In this document: piece after piece, positions 1 to 6,693 of the stretch
How the letters are laid out: every line of letters starts with the position of its first letter
Position numbering within the stretch: position 1 is the stretch's first letter
IMG/VR virus record: IMGVR_UViG_3300020400_001055
Span: 1-36,306 of that record
Direction: 5' to 3' (one strand)
Source: a virus
Length of the DNA: 36,306 nucleotides
The notes under the pieces: model-generated
The model's database searches: none
What the model saw: the letters and a program-made list of their open reading frames with translations, nothing else
Told to the model about the DNA's origin: nothing
Position numbers and translations under genes: made by a program

Positions 1-399
1 AAAGATACAACCAATTGTTGTGGTCATATCTACATTCCAATTTTCAGCATCCAGTAGAGCTTGACGTTGAAATAATTTTGCACCGCCATATCCATATAAT
101 AGATCATTGACAGGATTACGGCTACGCCATACATATACACAATCTGTTTCTGGTACAGTTTCATATACAAATCTATCTGCTTGTGGTTTAAATCTGAAAC
201 TAAACTCTTCATCTATAATAGCATCAGCATCAATCACATAAAAATGACTAGTCTCTGCTATTTGAGCCGCGGCTTTGTGAGCTTCGAATATACCTTTAAC
301 ACCTTGTATACGTTTAGCATGAGGTGCGAACATTTGCAATAATTCAAAATTAAAATCTGCAAAAGGCTCATGGTAACTTATTTGAACAACATCTAACAA
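1..399 (-). CDS. Glycosyltransferase-like protein (DxD), partial, C-terminus beyond left edge
   Basis: An open frame of 133 codons runs from a TTG at 399 off the left edge of the window. I chose the TTG because an in-frame TAA lies just upstream, there is no ATG nearby, and a GGAG (407-410) sits 7 bases before it. The protein begins LLDVVQISYHEPFADFNF, continues with AKRIQGVKGIFEAHKAAA, and has a DAD motif at residues 57-59 (VIDADAII). The same layout (ISYDEPNADHNY, GVWGSDAAHKAAA, VDADN) is seen in the full-length gene at 14974-15960, so the two are paralogs. The DAD resembles the metal and sugar-nucleotide binding DxD of GT-A glycosyltransferases; that function is inferred. It has its own strong promoter immediately upstream, separate from the carbamoyltransferase genes. 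Confidence 0.8.
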   Translation of the reverse strand, partial: MLDVVQISYHEPFADFNFELLQMFAPHAKRIQGVKGIFEAHKAAAQIAETSHFYVIDADAIIDEEFSFRFKPQADRFVYETVPETDCVYVWRSRNPVNDLLYGYGGAKLFQRQALLDAENWNVDMTTTIGCIF

Positions 400-419
400 G
401 TGAATACTCCATTATTCTT

Positions 420-448
420 ATTATAGCAAATTATTTGACTGATGTCAA
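420..448 (-). promoter_or_regulatory. Perfect consensus sigma70 promoter with extended -10
   Basis: Reading the minus strand, TTGACA (448-443) is followed by exactly 17 bases and then TATAAT (425-420). A TGC immediately precedes the -10, giving the extended TGnTATAAT form. Transcription should start near 412-414, leaving a leader of about 14 bases before the TTG start of the left-edge gene. The -35 box begins one base past the stop codon of the 38-aa gene. A perfect match to both hexamers suggests strong early transcription by the host polymerase. Confidence 0.85.
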
Positions 449-565
449 CTACTCATATATGAAAGGATCACGTTTACGCAATTCTTCCATACGTTTTTTC
501 CTTAATTTTTTTATTTTGTACTGTGTCCACGGCCAAAGTAAGAAATTTTTTATTCGGGCAAGCAT
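449..565 (-). CDS. Small basic protein, 38 aa, downstream of the carbamoyltransferase
   Basis: The ATG at 563-565 lies inside the end of the carbamoyltransferase gene (16-base overlap) and is preceded by GGAG with a 7-base gap, an excellent ribosome site. The frame runs 38 codons to a TAG at 449. The product has a short hydrophobic and tryptophan-containing start (KNFLLWPWTQ) and then a strongly basic stretch (KIKKLRKKRMEELRKRD), ending DPFIYE. The basic stretch is probably helical. I recall similar short proteins ending RKRDPFIY in marine T4-like phages, but from memory only. Its role is unknown. The tight coupling suggests production together with the carbamoyltransferase, for example as a membrane-surface or partner peptide. 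Confidence 0.72.
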   Translation of the reverse strand: MLARIKNFLLWPWTQYKIKKLRKKRMEELRKRDPFIYE

Positions 566-2028
566 ACTTCTACTCCATATTTTTTAGTCCATCTGAGGGC
601 ATCTTTACGTGTATTTACTAAGGGTTCACCTTTTATGTTTAAACTGGTATTAAGTAGCATTGGACAACCTGTTAGTTTATACCACTGTTCTAACAGTTTT
701 CGGAATCCTGTATTATCTGTTTTAGCAACTGTCTGAACTCTTGATGTGTCATCGTAGTGGACGATTGCTGGAAACGCATCAGGTCTTTTACACGTCGAGG
801 TGTATTGCATATACGGACCTGTGTAGCCGTCGAAATATTCGCTTGCGTATTCTTCAAGGATTGCTGGTGCAAATGGTCTGAATGATTCTCGCTGTTTAAT
901 ACTGTTAACAAGGTCCTTGACATCATCTCCACGGGGATCAGCAAGAATACTGCGGTTGCCAAGAGCCCTAGGACCATACTCAGCCCTTCCACTTGCAACA
1001 GCGGTGATCCTATCTGTTTGTAACTTTTGTAATATCTTTTCAACTGGATATTCTCCTTTTATATTATGTCCCAAGTAAGGTCCGGGCCAATCAATATGCT
1101 TGCTTTTGTGTGCTAACACACAACCAATTGCACTGCCAGCATCACCAGGATTTGGCATAATCCACACATTCTTAAAATGCTTATGTGCAATTGGATTAGC
1201 AACACAATTTAATACACAACCTCCAGTAAGCACTAGATTCTTTTTATTTGTTATATTAGCTGTATATTCAATCAATCCTTGAAATATTTCTTCATATATT
1301 CGTTGGACACCAGCGGCAATATCTGCATAGTTTTGTACAGTTTTCAACAAAGGTTGCCAGTTCATACAGCCTCTGTGACAGTTACGCAAGAATACAGTTT
1401 TACCGTCTTGCTTTGTTGGCATTTTGAGTATAAAGTCTTCTTTAATCATATTATAGTAAGTATTAGGATCACCTACAGCTGACATGCCCATCAATATGTA
1501 TTCATGTTCTTGTGGTTTCAATCCAATACGCTGTGTCATTCCACTGTACCATATTCCAATACTGTCAGGATAACTTTGACTCCATACTTTTTTCAAGCGA
1601 TTGCCTTCTCCAGTCCATACACTAATAGTTTCCCATTCACCTATACTATCAATACACAATATAGCGGCATCATCAAAAGGACTAGTAAAGTAACCTCCGG
1701 CGGCATGACTGTGATGATGTGTGGTATTAATACTTCTAGGAGCGTCTTTGTAAAACTTTCGCATATATGTTGTTGGAGATTGTTTTTTAAGTAAGTTATA
1801 TTGCCCAGCATAAAACTGTCTTGTTTTTTTGAGCCAAGGTCGTTCATAAAAGAAAACTTGTTGAGGTTTGCCAAATTTTAATGCATCTGATATTATTCCA
1901 TTATTTAGATGCTTGTCATTTTTAATTCTACTGTAGCGTTCTGCATGTGCGGCGAATACCAATTGCTTGTCATCAAAGACAGCCAAACTAGCATCATGTG
2001 CCATACCACTCCAACCCCAACTAATCAT
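550..2028 (-). CDS. NodU/CmcH-family O-carbamoyltransferase
   Basis: Members of this family transfer a carbamoyl group from carbamoyl phosphate, via carbamoyl-AMP, to a hydroxyl of a sugar or antibiotic. From ATG 2028 the protein is 492 aa. The Kae1-like N-terminal half shows MISWGWSGMAHDASLAV at the start, the metal-binding HHHSHAA at 104-110, GGCVLN at 269-274 and PGDAGSA at 294-300. The C-terminal YrdC-like half shows EYGPRALGNRS at 350-360, RESFRPFAPA at 380-389 and LNTSLNIKGEP further on. At 492 aa it is shorter than the usual 550-600. The ATG overlaps the stop of the HAD gene as ATGA; a TTG at 2046 is in frame but would add residues the family does not have. The substrate is probably a sugar made by the neighbouring enzymes (inference). 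Confidence 0.93.
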   Translation of the reverse strand: MISWGWSGMAHDASLAVFDDKQLVFAAHAERYSRIKNDKHLNNGIISDALKFGKPQQVFFYERPWLKKTRQFYAGQYNLLKKQSPTTYMRKFYKDAPRSINTTHHHSHAAGGYFTSPFDDAAILCIDSIGEWETISVWTGEGNRLKKVWSQSYPDSIGIWYSGMTQRIGLKPQEHEYILMGMSAVGDPNTYYNMIKEDFILKMPTKQDGKTVFLRNCHRGCMNWQPLLKTVQNYADIAAGVQRIYEEIFQGLIEYTANITNKKNLVLTGGCVLNCVANPIAHKHFKNVWIMPNPGDAGSAIGCVLAHKSKHIDWPGPYLGHNIKGEYPVEKILQKLQTDRITAVASGRAEYGPRALGNRSILADPRGDDVKDLVNSIKQRESFRPFAPAILEEYASEYFDGYTGPYMQYTSTCKRPDAFPAIVHYDDTSRVQTVAKTDNTGFRKLLEQWYKLTGCPMLLNTSLNIKGEPLVNTRKDALRWTKKYGVEVCLPE

Positions 2029-2387
2029 AGTTCGTATTCTTCCCAATCAATGTTTTCAAAGCCTTCATCACGCTTCATATTTACAGCATGGGCTTTTACC
2101 TTGCCTTTCCAATTAATGTCATTTATTAATACTCTGCCTGTATCTGCATATCCCATCAGCAACACATCAAACGGAATGCCTGCATTTCTTAGAGCATTTT
2201 CTGTAATTTCTCTAACACTTTCTCTCCTGCCAGTTAACAATATAATTCTGCAACCTTTTTCCTCCCATGCTTTGAATTTTTCTAAGACACCAGGAAGTAT
2301 TTGTGCTTCTGTGTGTACTAGGTCGTAATGATGGTTACGTACATATTTGAAAATGGTTCCATCAATATCACATATTATTGTTTTCAT
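2025..2387 (-). CDS. Small HAD-superfamily phosphatase
   Basis: The 120-aa protein has HAD motif I DIDGT (D7, D9) at the N-terminus, motif II LLTGR at residues 50-54, and a motif IV-like LINDI around residue 90. There is no large cap domain, as in small phosphatases often found in capsule and sugar loci. The likely reaction is hydrolysis of a phosphate ester, perhaps of a sugar phosphate or a carbamoylated intermediate, but the substrate is unknown. The ATG at 2387 has only a weak purine-rich upstream stretch (GAAAGTGAAAC). It is the first gene of a leftward three-gene unit and its stop overlaps the carbamoyltransferase start by 4 bases. A TATAAATA box lies about 40 bases upstream. Confidence 0.85.
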   Translation of the reverse strand: MKTIICDIDGTIFKYVRNHHYDLVHTEAQILPGVLEKFKAWEEKGCRIILLTGRRESVREITENALRNAGIPFDVLLMGYADTGRVLINDINWKGKVKAHAVNMKRDEGFENIDWEEYEL

Positions 2388-2419
2388 AGTTTCACTTTCA
2401 AGACAAATTTAAATATCTT

Positions 2420-2427
2420 CATAAATA
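2420..2427 (+). promoter_or_regulatory. T4-type late promoter box (CATAAATA) for the plus-strand block
   Basis: The plus strand reads CATAAATA at 2420-2427, one base from the T4 late consensus TATAAATA. It would place the transcript start near 2433 and the GTG start of the next gene about 25 bases later. It is directly back to back with the minus-strand box at 2428-2435. Confidence 0.45.
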
Positions 2428-2435
2428 TATTTATA
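2428..2435 (-). promoter_or_regulatory. T4-type late promoter box for the HAD/carbamoyltransferase unit
   Basis: The minus strand reads TATAAATA from 2435 to 2428, identical to the T4 late promoter consensus. Initiation about 6-8 bases downstream would give a leader of roughly 34 bases before the ATG at 2387. It lies within a perfect 14-base palindrome (2421-2434) and abuts a similar box on the other strand. In AT-rich DNA an 8-base AT motif can occur by chance; the position between divergent genes supports it. Confidence 0.55.
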
Positions 2436-2457
2436 TATGTAGTTAATAGGCAATATT

Positions 2458-3858
2458 GTGAAAATAATTCAAATAAATCAGCAACGTAATCAGCGAATGA
2501 AAAATCAAGGTGATGTGCCTTATTGGTTTGTTGATAATTTAATACATCAAAATCAAAACGATTGGAAAATAATTAAACCAACGCCTGTGTTTGAATTAGC
2601 ATACCCTGAAGAAGTGTTTAACTCGAATGAAAAATATTGTGTATATCTTAATGTGTTTGATGATTTAATTTTTCCACCTGGTGAATATGCTTTTTTAAAA
2701 CATAATAGAGATGAAACAGACCCTAACAAATGGCTAAATGTAATGACCATGAATCCTCATATCTGGGAAGATTCTGGAAAAGGTAATGTGTTGTGGATTG
2801 TTGATTGGAGCACAGAAACTTATATAAGCAAGGATTGGATAGACATTACTATGTTGCCTTATGCATTAAATATAAAAGACTATCAAGAAAATCTTATTGT
2901 GCTTACTGGTGCTGAACTAAGATACAAAGACATTAATCAAGACACTAGACAATACTGCGATAAAGCAAAAGGAAAAAGTCATGTTTTTACATGTGACACA
3001 CTTGCAAGTTTTTTAGATAGGATAGCAGTTGCTGAAGAAATACAACAAACAGATTACTTAAACAAAAAAATAAAATCTATACATCAAAAAGAAGATAGAG
3101 AATATTACAGTGTGTGTTATAATCGTCTACCAAGAATGCATCGAAGTTATATAGTGTCACACATGATGCACATGGGTTATATTGACAAATGCAATTACAG
3201 TTTAGGTATACAAGCACCTTTTATTGGACAGTATGCAAATTTACCAACACAAGTAAGACCAGAATTAATTCACTACATAAGACACCTTGGGCTAGATCCT
3301 AATGTAAATGATACATATATTAAGTTAAGAGAGTCGTCTAAGGATGGGCAAGGAATTGAACAGCAGATTAATACTAAACATGAAAGCATGGATCTAAATT
3401 TTAATCAAGCTGATAATTTAAATCTAAATCAAGGTATGCACAACTATTTGCATATTGTCACGGAAACAATGGCAATTGACACTTGTGCATCTCCACTGTA
3501 CCATCCAACTTTTTTAACAGAAAAATCATATAAACCTTTTTTAATGCTTCAACCATTCATTGCTTTTGGATCAAAAGACAACTTGTTAAGTTTACAATAC
3601 AAAGGTTTTGATGTATTTGACAAATGGATAGATGTAAGCTATGATAGTATAGTCGATGAAGGAAAAAGACTTAAATTATTTTTAAAAGAATTAGATAGAT
3701 TACATTCACTATCAATTGAGGAATGGAAACAGTTGTCCATTGACATGTTACCCAGTGTGTTACACAATTACTACAATTATTTCAATTATGATCCCAACGA
3801 CGTCATTGTAGAAATATGCAGTATTGCAATGCAATTCCAACACAAAGTAGTACAATGA
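2458..3858 (+). CDS. Glycosyltransferase-like protein with TEKSxKP C-terminal motif
   Basis: This 466-aa protein starts at GTG 2458, preceded by AGG 7 bases upstream; the next in-frame ATG (about 2494) has no visible ribosome site. The N-terminal two thirds match no family I recognise. The last third carries TFLTEKSYKPFLMLQPFIAFGS followed by GFDVFDKWIDVSYD (given here in two parts), a pattern resembling the C-terminal sugar-nucleotide half of some retaining or fucosyl-type glycosyltransferases. The minus-strand protein at 8477-9682 has the same block (FITEKSIKPMSMLQP, GFYMFDDVIDHSYD), so these are paralogs. It is the first gene of the plus-strand block, sharing an ATGA junction with the SGNH gene. 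A glycosyltransferase role is inferred; catalytic residues cannot be named. Confidence 0.7.
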   Translation: MKIIQINQQRNQRMKNQGDVPYWFVDNLIHQNQNDWKIIKPTPVFELAYPEEVFNSNEKYCVYLNVFDDLIFPPGEYAFLKHNRDETDPNKWLNVMTMNPHIWEDSGKGNVLWIVDWSTETYISKDWIDITMLPYALNIKDYQENLIVLTGAELRYKDINQDTRQYCDKAKGKSHVFTCDTLASFLDRIAVAEEIQQTDYLNKKIKSIHQKEDREYYSVCYNRLPRMHRSYIVSHMMHMGYIDKCNYSLGIQAPFIGQYANLPTQVRPELIHYIRHLGLDPNVNDTYIKLRESSKDGQGIEQQINTKHESMDLNFNQADNLNLNQGMHNYLHIVTETMAIDTCASPLYHPTFLTEKSYKPFLMLQPFIAFGSKDNLLSLQYKGFDVFDKWIDVSYDSIVDEGKRLKLFLKELDRLHSLSIEEWKQLSIDMLPSVLHNYYNYFNYDPNDVIVEICSIAMQFQHKVVQ

Positions 3859-4547
3859 AACTAGTAGTTGCTGGTTGTAGTGTAAGTGATCGTACTAGAG
3901 TAGACACTGCATATGGTGAAATTTTAGCTGATTCAATTGGTTATGATTATGTGCATCATGGAGCTGGTTGTGGAAGTAATTACAGAATTTGGAAAAAACT
4001 TACACAGATGCTGATGTCGGGTCAATTGACAGAAAATGATATAGTATTAGTGCAATATACCAGTATGGATAGGCAGGAATTTTGGAGTGATACACTAGCA
4101 CCAGAATTCCATCGATATTCAATGCATGATAAAAATATTGAGTTGCGTGAGCTTAACAATGGTGGCAACATCGTAAGATACAAAAGTTTTGTATATGGCG
4201 AAGGAAAAATTGAAAACCAGTTTTTAGAAATGTATGAAAAATATTTCAATAATATTGAATACAATCGAGAACTGTTTGCAACAAATCATTTTCTATTTCA
4301 TAACACCATGGACAAATATGGTATAAAAATATTTTACATAACTTTTGAAGATACAGATACACACAATTTTTATGCTTATGTAGGTCAAGAACAACCTTTG
4401 TTTCAAACTACAAACGAACAACACATTAATATAACCAATATTGAAAGTAAATACTGTTTGGAAGATAAAGGACATTTCAGTCAACAAGGTCACAATTATG
4501 TTGCAAAAGTTCTTGAACAAAAATTAAAAGACAGAGGAGTAATATAA
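3855..4547 (+). CDS. SGNH/GDSL-type hydrolase or acyltransferase
   Basis: SGNH enzymes are esterases or acyl transferases, often acting on O-acetyl groups of glycans. From ATG 3855 (ATGA overlap with the previous stop) the protein is 230 aa. Visible blocks are AGCSVSD with the presumed nucleophile S9, HGAGCGSN with the oxyanion-type G40 and N42, and near the C-terminus EDKGHFS, fitting the DxxH block with D204 and H207. The middle holds VLVQYTSMDRQEFW. A start 39 bases upstream is in frame but lacks a ribosome site and would place non-homologous residues before block I. It may add or remove acyl groups on the glycan made by the island (inference). A second SGNH gene lies at 11719-12636. Confidence 0.72.
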   Translation: MKLVVAGCSVSDRTRVDTAYGEILADSIGYDYVHHGAGCGSNYRIWKKLTQMLMSGQLTENDIVLVQYTSMDRQEFWSDTLAPEFHRYSMHDKNIELRELNNGGNIVRYKSFVYGEGKIENQFLEMYEKYFNNIEYNRELFATNHFLFHNTMDKYGIKIFYITFEDTDTHNFYAYVGQEQPLFQTTNEQHINITNIESKYCLEDKGHFSQQGHNYVAKVLEQKLKDRGVI

Positions 4548-5776
4548 TGTCAAATATTGGCTTTATAGGCGTAGGCAAACTAGGAATGCCATGTGCAGAA
4601 GAAGTAGCTAAAAAAGGTCATCACGTAGTTGGTTATGACATTGCTACAAGACACAGTGATATAATAAAAACAGTTGACACTATTGAAAAATTAGTGCAGA
4701 ACAAGGATATAGTATTTGTTGCAGTACCAACTCCACATGATCCCAAATATGATGGAGATGCACCTACTGCACATTTAGATCCTAAGGACTTTAGTTATGA
4801 TATTGTTAAACAATGTTTAACGGAAGCCAACAAATACATGAACAAACAACAAATATTAGTTTTGATCAGTACGGTCTTACCAGGTACAACAAGACGTGAA
4901 TTTGTTAGTTTAGTATCTAATACAAGGTTTGTTTATAATCCATATTTGATTGCAATGGGCAGTGTAGCTTGGGATATGGTAAATCCAGAAATGGTAATGA
5001 TAGGAACAGAAGATGGATCTGAAACAGGTGATGCAAAAGAACTTGTTGAATTTTACAAAACAGTGATGAATAACAATCCACGCTATGTAATAGGAACATG
5101 GGATGAATGTGAATGTATCAAAGTTTTTTACAATACATTTATAAGTGCTAAACTGGGTTTGGTAAACATGATACAGGATGTAGCTGAAAAACAAGGAAAT
5201 ATTAATGTAGATGTAGTAACCAAAGCACTAGCTGAAAGTGATATGCGTATCATGGGCAAACAATTTATGACAGCAGGTATGGGAGATGGTGGTGCATGTC
5301 ATCCAAGAGACAATATTGCACTGAGATATATGGCTGAAAAATTAGATTTAGGATATGATTTGTTTGATAGTATAATGAATGCTAGAGAAGTGCAAGCCAA
5401 AAATATGGCTAACACTATTACACATTTTGCCAAATTAAACAACATGCCAGTAGTAATCCACGGTAAAGCCTACAAACCCAATGTGCCTTATCAAGAAGGT
5501 AGCTACAGCAAACTGGTAGGACACTATGTTCAGAATGCAGGGATCAACAATGTTAACTATGTTGATCCGCAAACAGATGACTATTACAAGCCCGAAGGCC
5601 CTTGTGTATTTTTACTGGCTCACAGTGCAGAAATAACCTATGAATACACAGGTAAAAATCATCAAGATAAACTGTATTGTGATATACCAGCTGGAAGTAT
5701 AGTAATTGATCCTTGGAGAAAATTTAAAAAAGATGACGTGACCGTAATACATTACGGAAACACAAGAAAGACATAG
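4547..5776 (+). CDS. UDP-glucose/GDP-mannose dehydrogenase family protein
   Basis: Enzymes of this family oxidise the C6 alcohol of a nucleotide sugar to a uronic acid with two NAD molecules. The 409-aa protein has the Rossmann motif GVGKLG at 8-13, the ISTVLPGTT segment near 108-115, the central ECIKVFYNTF helix with K192 and N197, and the catalytic cysteine in GGACHPRDN (C251). The C-terminal NAD/UDP-sugar domain includes GKAYKPNV, the usual substrate-binding loop. Its length is normal, if at the short end. ATG 4547 overlaps the previous TAA by one base and has GAGGAG upstream. The specific nucleotide sugar cannot be read from the sequence; UDP-glucose, UDP-N-acetyl sugars and GDP-mannose are all used in the family. 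Confidence 0.92.
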   Translation: MSNIGFIGVGKLGMPCAEEVAKKGHHVVGYDIATRHSDIIKTVDTIEKLVQNKDIVFVAVPTPHDPKYDGDAPTAHLDPKDFSYDIVKQCLTEANKYMNKQQILVLISTVLPGTTRREFVSLVSNTRFVYNPYLIAMGSVAWDMVNPEMVMIGTEDGSETGDAKELVEFYKTVMNNNPRYVIGTWDECECIKVFYNTFISAKLGLVNMIQDVAEKQGNINVDVVTKALAESDMRIMGKQFMTAGMGDGGACHPRDNIALRYMAEKLDLGYDLFDSIMNAREVQAKNMANTITHFAKLNNMPVVIHGKAYKPNVPYQEGSYSKLVGHYVQNAGINNVNYVDPQTDDYYKPEGPCVFLLAHSAEITYEYTGKNHQDKLYCDIPAGSIVIDPWRKFKKDDVTVIHYGNTRKT

Positions 5777-5778
5777 TT

Positions 5779-6690
5779 ATGAAAATATTATTAACAGGCA
5801 CAAGTGGATTTATTGGTCAACATCTATTGCCTAGATTAAAACAATTTGGTGAAGTCCACAGTTTAAAAAATGACCTTACTCATCATACAGGTATACAACT
5901 AGAAGTAAAAAAAGCTAAGCCGGATATTGTTGTACACTTGGCGGCAAGAACTGAAGTGCAAAAAAGTTTTTATGAACAGGTAAGTTTCAGCGAAGTAAAT
6001 TATGTTGGCACAGTTAATCTAATAGAAGCCTGTAGACAGCTAAGTGACATGCCGTATTTTGTATTTGCTAGCACAATGGAAGTGTATGGTTGGCAACCAA
6101 TTAGCGATGAAGTAAAACAAACTGGAACTTACACAACAAAAGTTGCTTTTGATGAATATACACAGCCCAATCCTAATGCACCTTATGCTGTGGCAAAATA
6201 TGGTTGTGAAAAATATTTAGAATATGCTGGTAGAGCATATGGACTACCTTGGGCAAGTTTTAGACAAACAAATAGTTATGGTCGCAAAGACAATGACTTT
6301 TTTGTTACAGAGCAAATTATCAGTCAAATGTTAAAAGGTAACACCTGCAACTTAGGATATGCAGAACCATACCGAAACTTCATTTACATAGATGATTTAT
6401 TAGATGCATGGATGGCAGTAATTGAAAACAGAGACAAGTGCAAAGGAAACTTTTACACAATTGGGCCTAACGACCCACGAAAGATCAGACATTGTGCTGA
6501 TTACATTGCAAAACAATTAGACTGGACTGGGAAAATAAATTGGGACACCAAAGATCCTCGACATGGCGAAATCTGGTGGTTAAATAGTAATAATGACTTG
6601 CTAACTAGCAAAACAGGTTGGACATCTAAAGTAAGTTATGAAGAAGGAATAGATAGAACTATTCATCATTGGAAAAGTGTTTTAGGTTAA
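5779..6690 (+). CDS. NAD-dependent nucleotide-sugar epimerase/dehydratase (extended SDR)
   Basis: The 303-aa protein has the N-terminal NAD motif TGTSGFIG at 6-13, HLAA at 53-56, the catalytic serine region FASTMEVYG (S98) and the YxxxK pair as Y136-AVA-K140 in APYAVAKYGCEKY. It also has RQTNSYG and NFIYIDDLLDA, both typical of nucleotide-sugar epimerases and dehydratases. It lies two bases after the dehydrogenase stop. The pairing suggests they act in sequence, for example oxidation followed by epimerisation or decarboxylation of a nucleotide sugar. Epimerase, dehydratase and uronate decarboxylase cannot be told apart here. The ribosome site is weak (GAAAG), consistent with translational coupling. 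Confidence 0.92.
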   Translation: MKILLTGTSGFIGQHLLPRLKQFGEVHSLKNDLTHHTGIQLEVKKAKPDIVVHLAARTEVQKSFYEQVSFSEVNYVGTVNLIEACRQLSDMPYFVFASTMEVYGWQPISDEVKQTGTYTTKVAFDEYTQPNPNAPYAVAKYGCEKYLEYAGRAYGLPWASFRQTNSYGRKDNDFFVTEQIISQMLKGNTCNLGYAEPYRNFIYIDDLLDAWMAVIENRDKCKGNFYTIGPNDPRKIRHCADYIAKQLDWTGKINWDTKDPRHGEIWWLNSNNDLLTSKTGWTSKVSYEEGIDRTIHHWKSVLG

Positions 6691-6693
6691 TGG

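Noticed and set aside
30-212. Minus-strand 60-codon frame at the left edge
   Set aside because: It overlaps the longer DAD-containing frame (1-399) in another phase; only the latter has a promoter, ribosome site and paralog.
2028-2046. TTG at 2046 as the carbamoyltransferase start
   Set aside because: It would add six residues ahead of the family's usual MISWG start; ATG 2028 forms an ATGA junction with the HAD stop.
1909-2328. Plus-strand 139-codon frame
   Set aside because: It is antisense to the HAD gene and the carbamoyltransferase start, whose motifs are clear; no family features are seen in this frame.
2388-2457. RNA gene or small gene in the divergent gap
   Set aside because: The 70 bases hold only AT-rich promoter-like sequence; no tRNA-like clover or open frame with a ribosome site.
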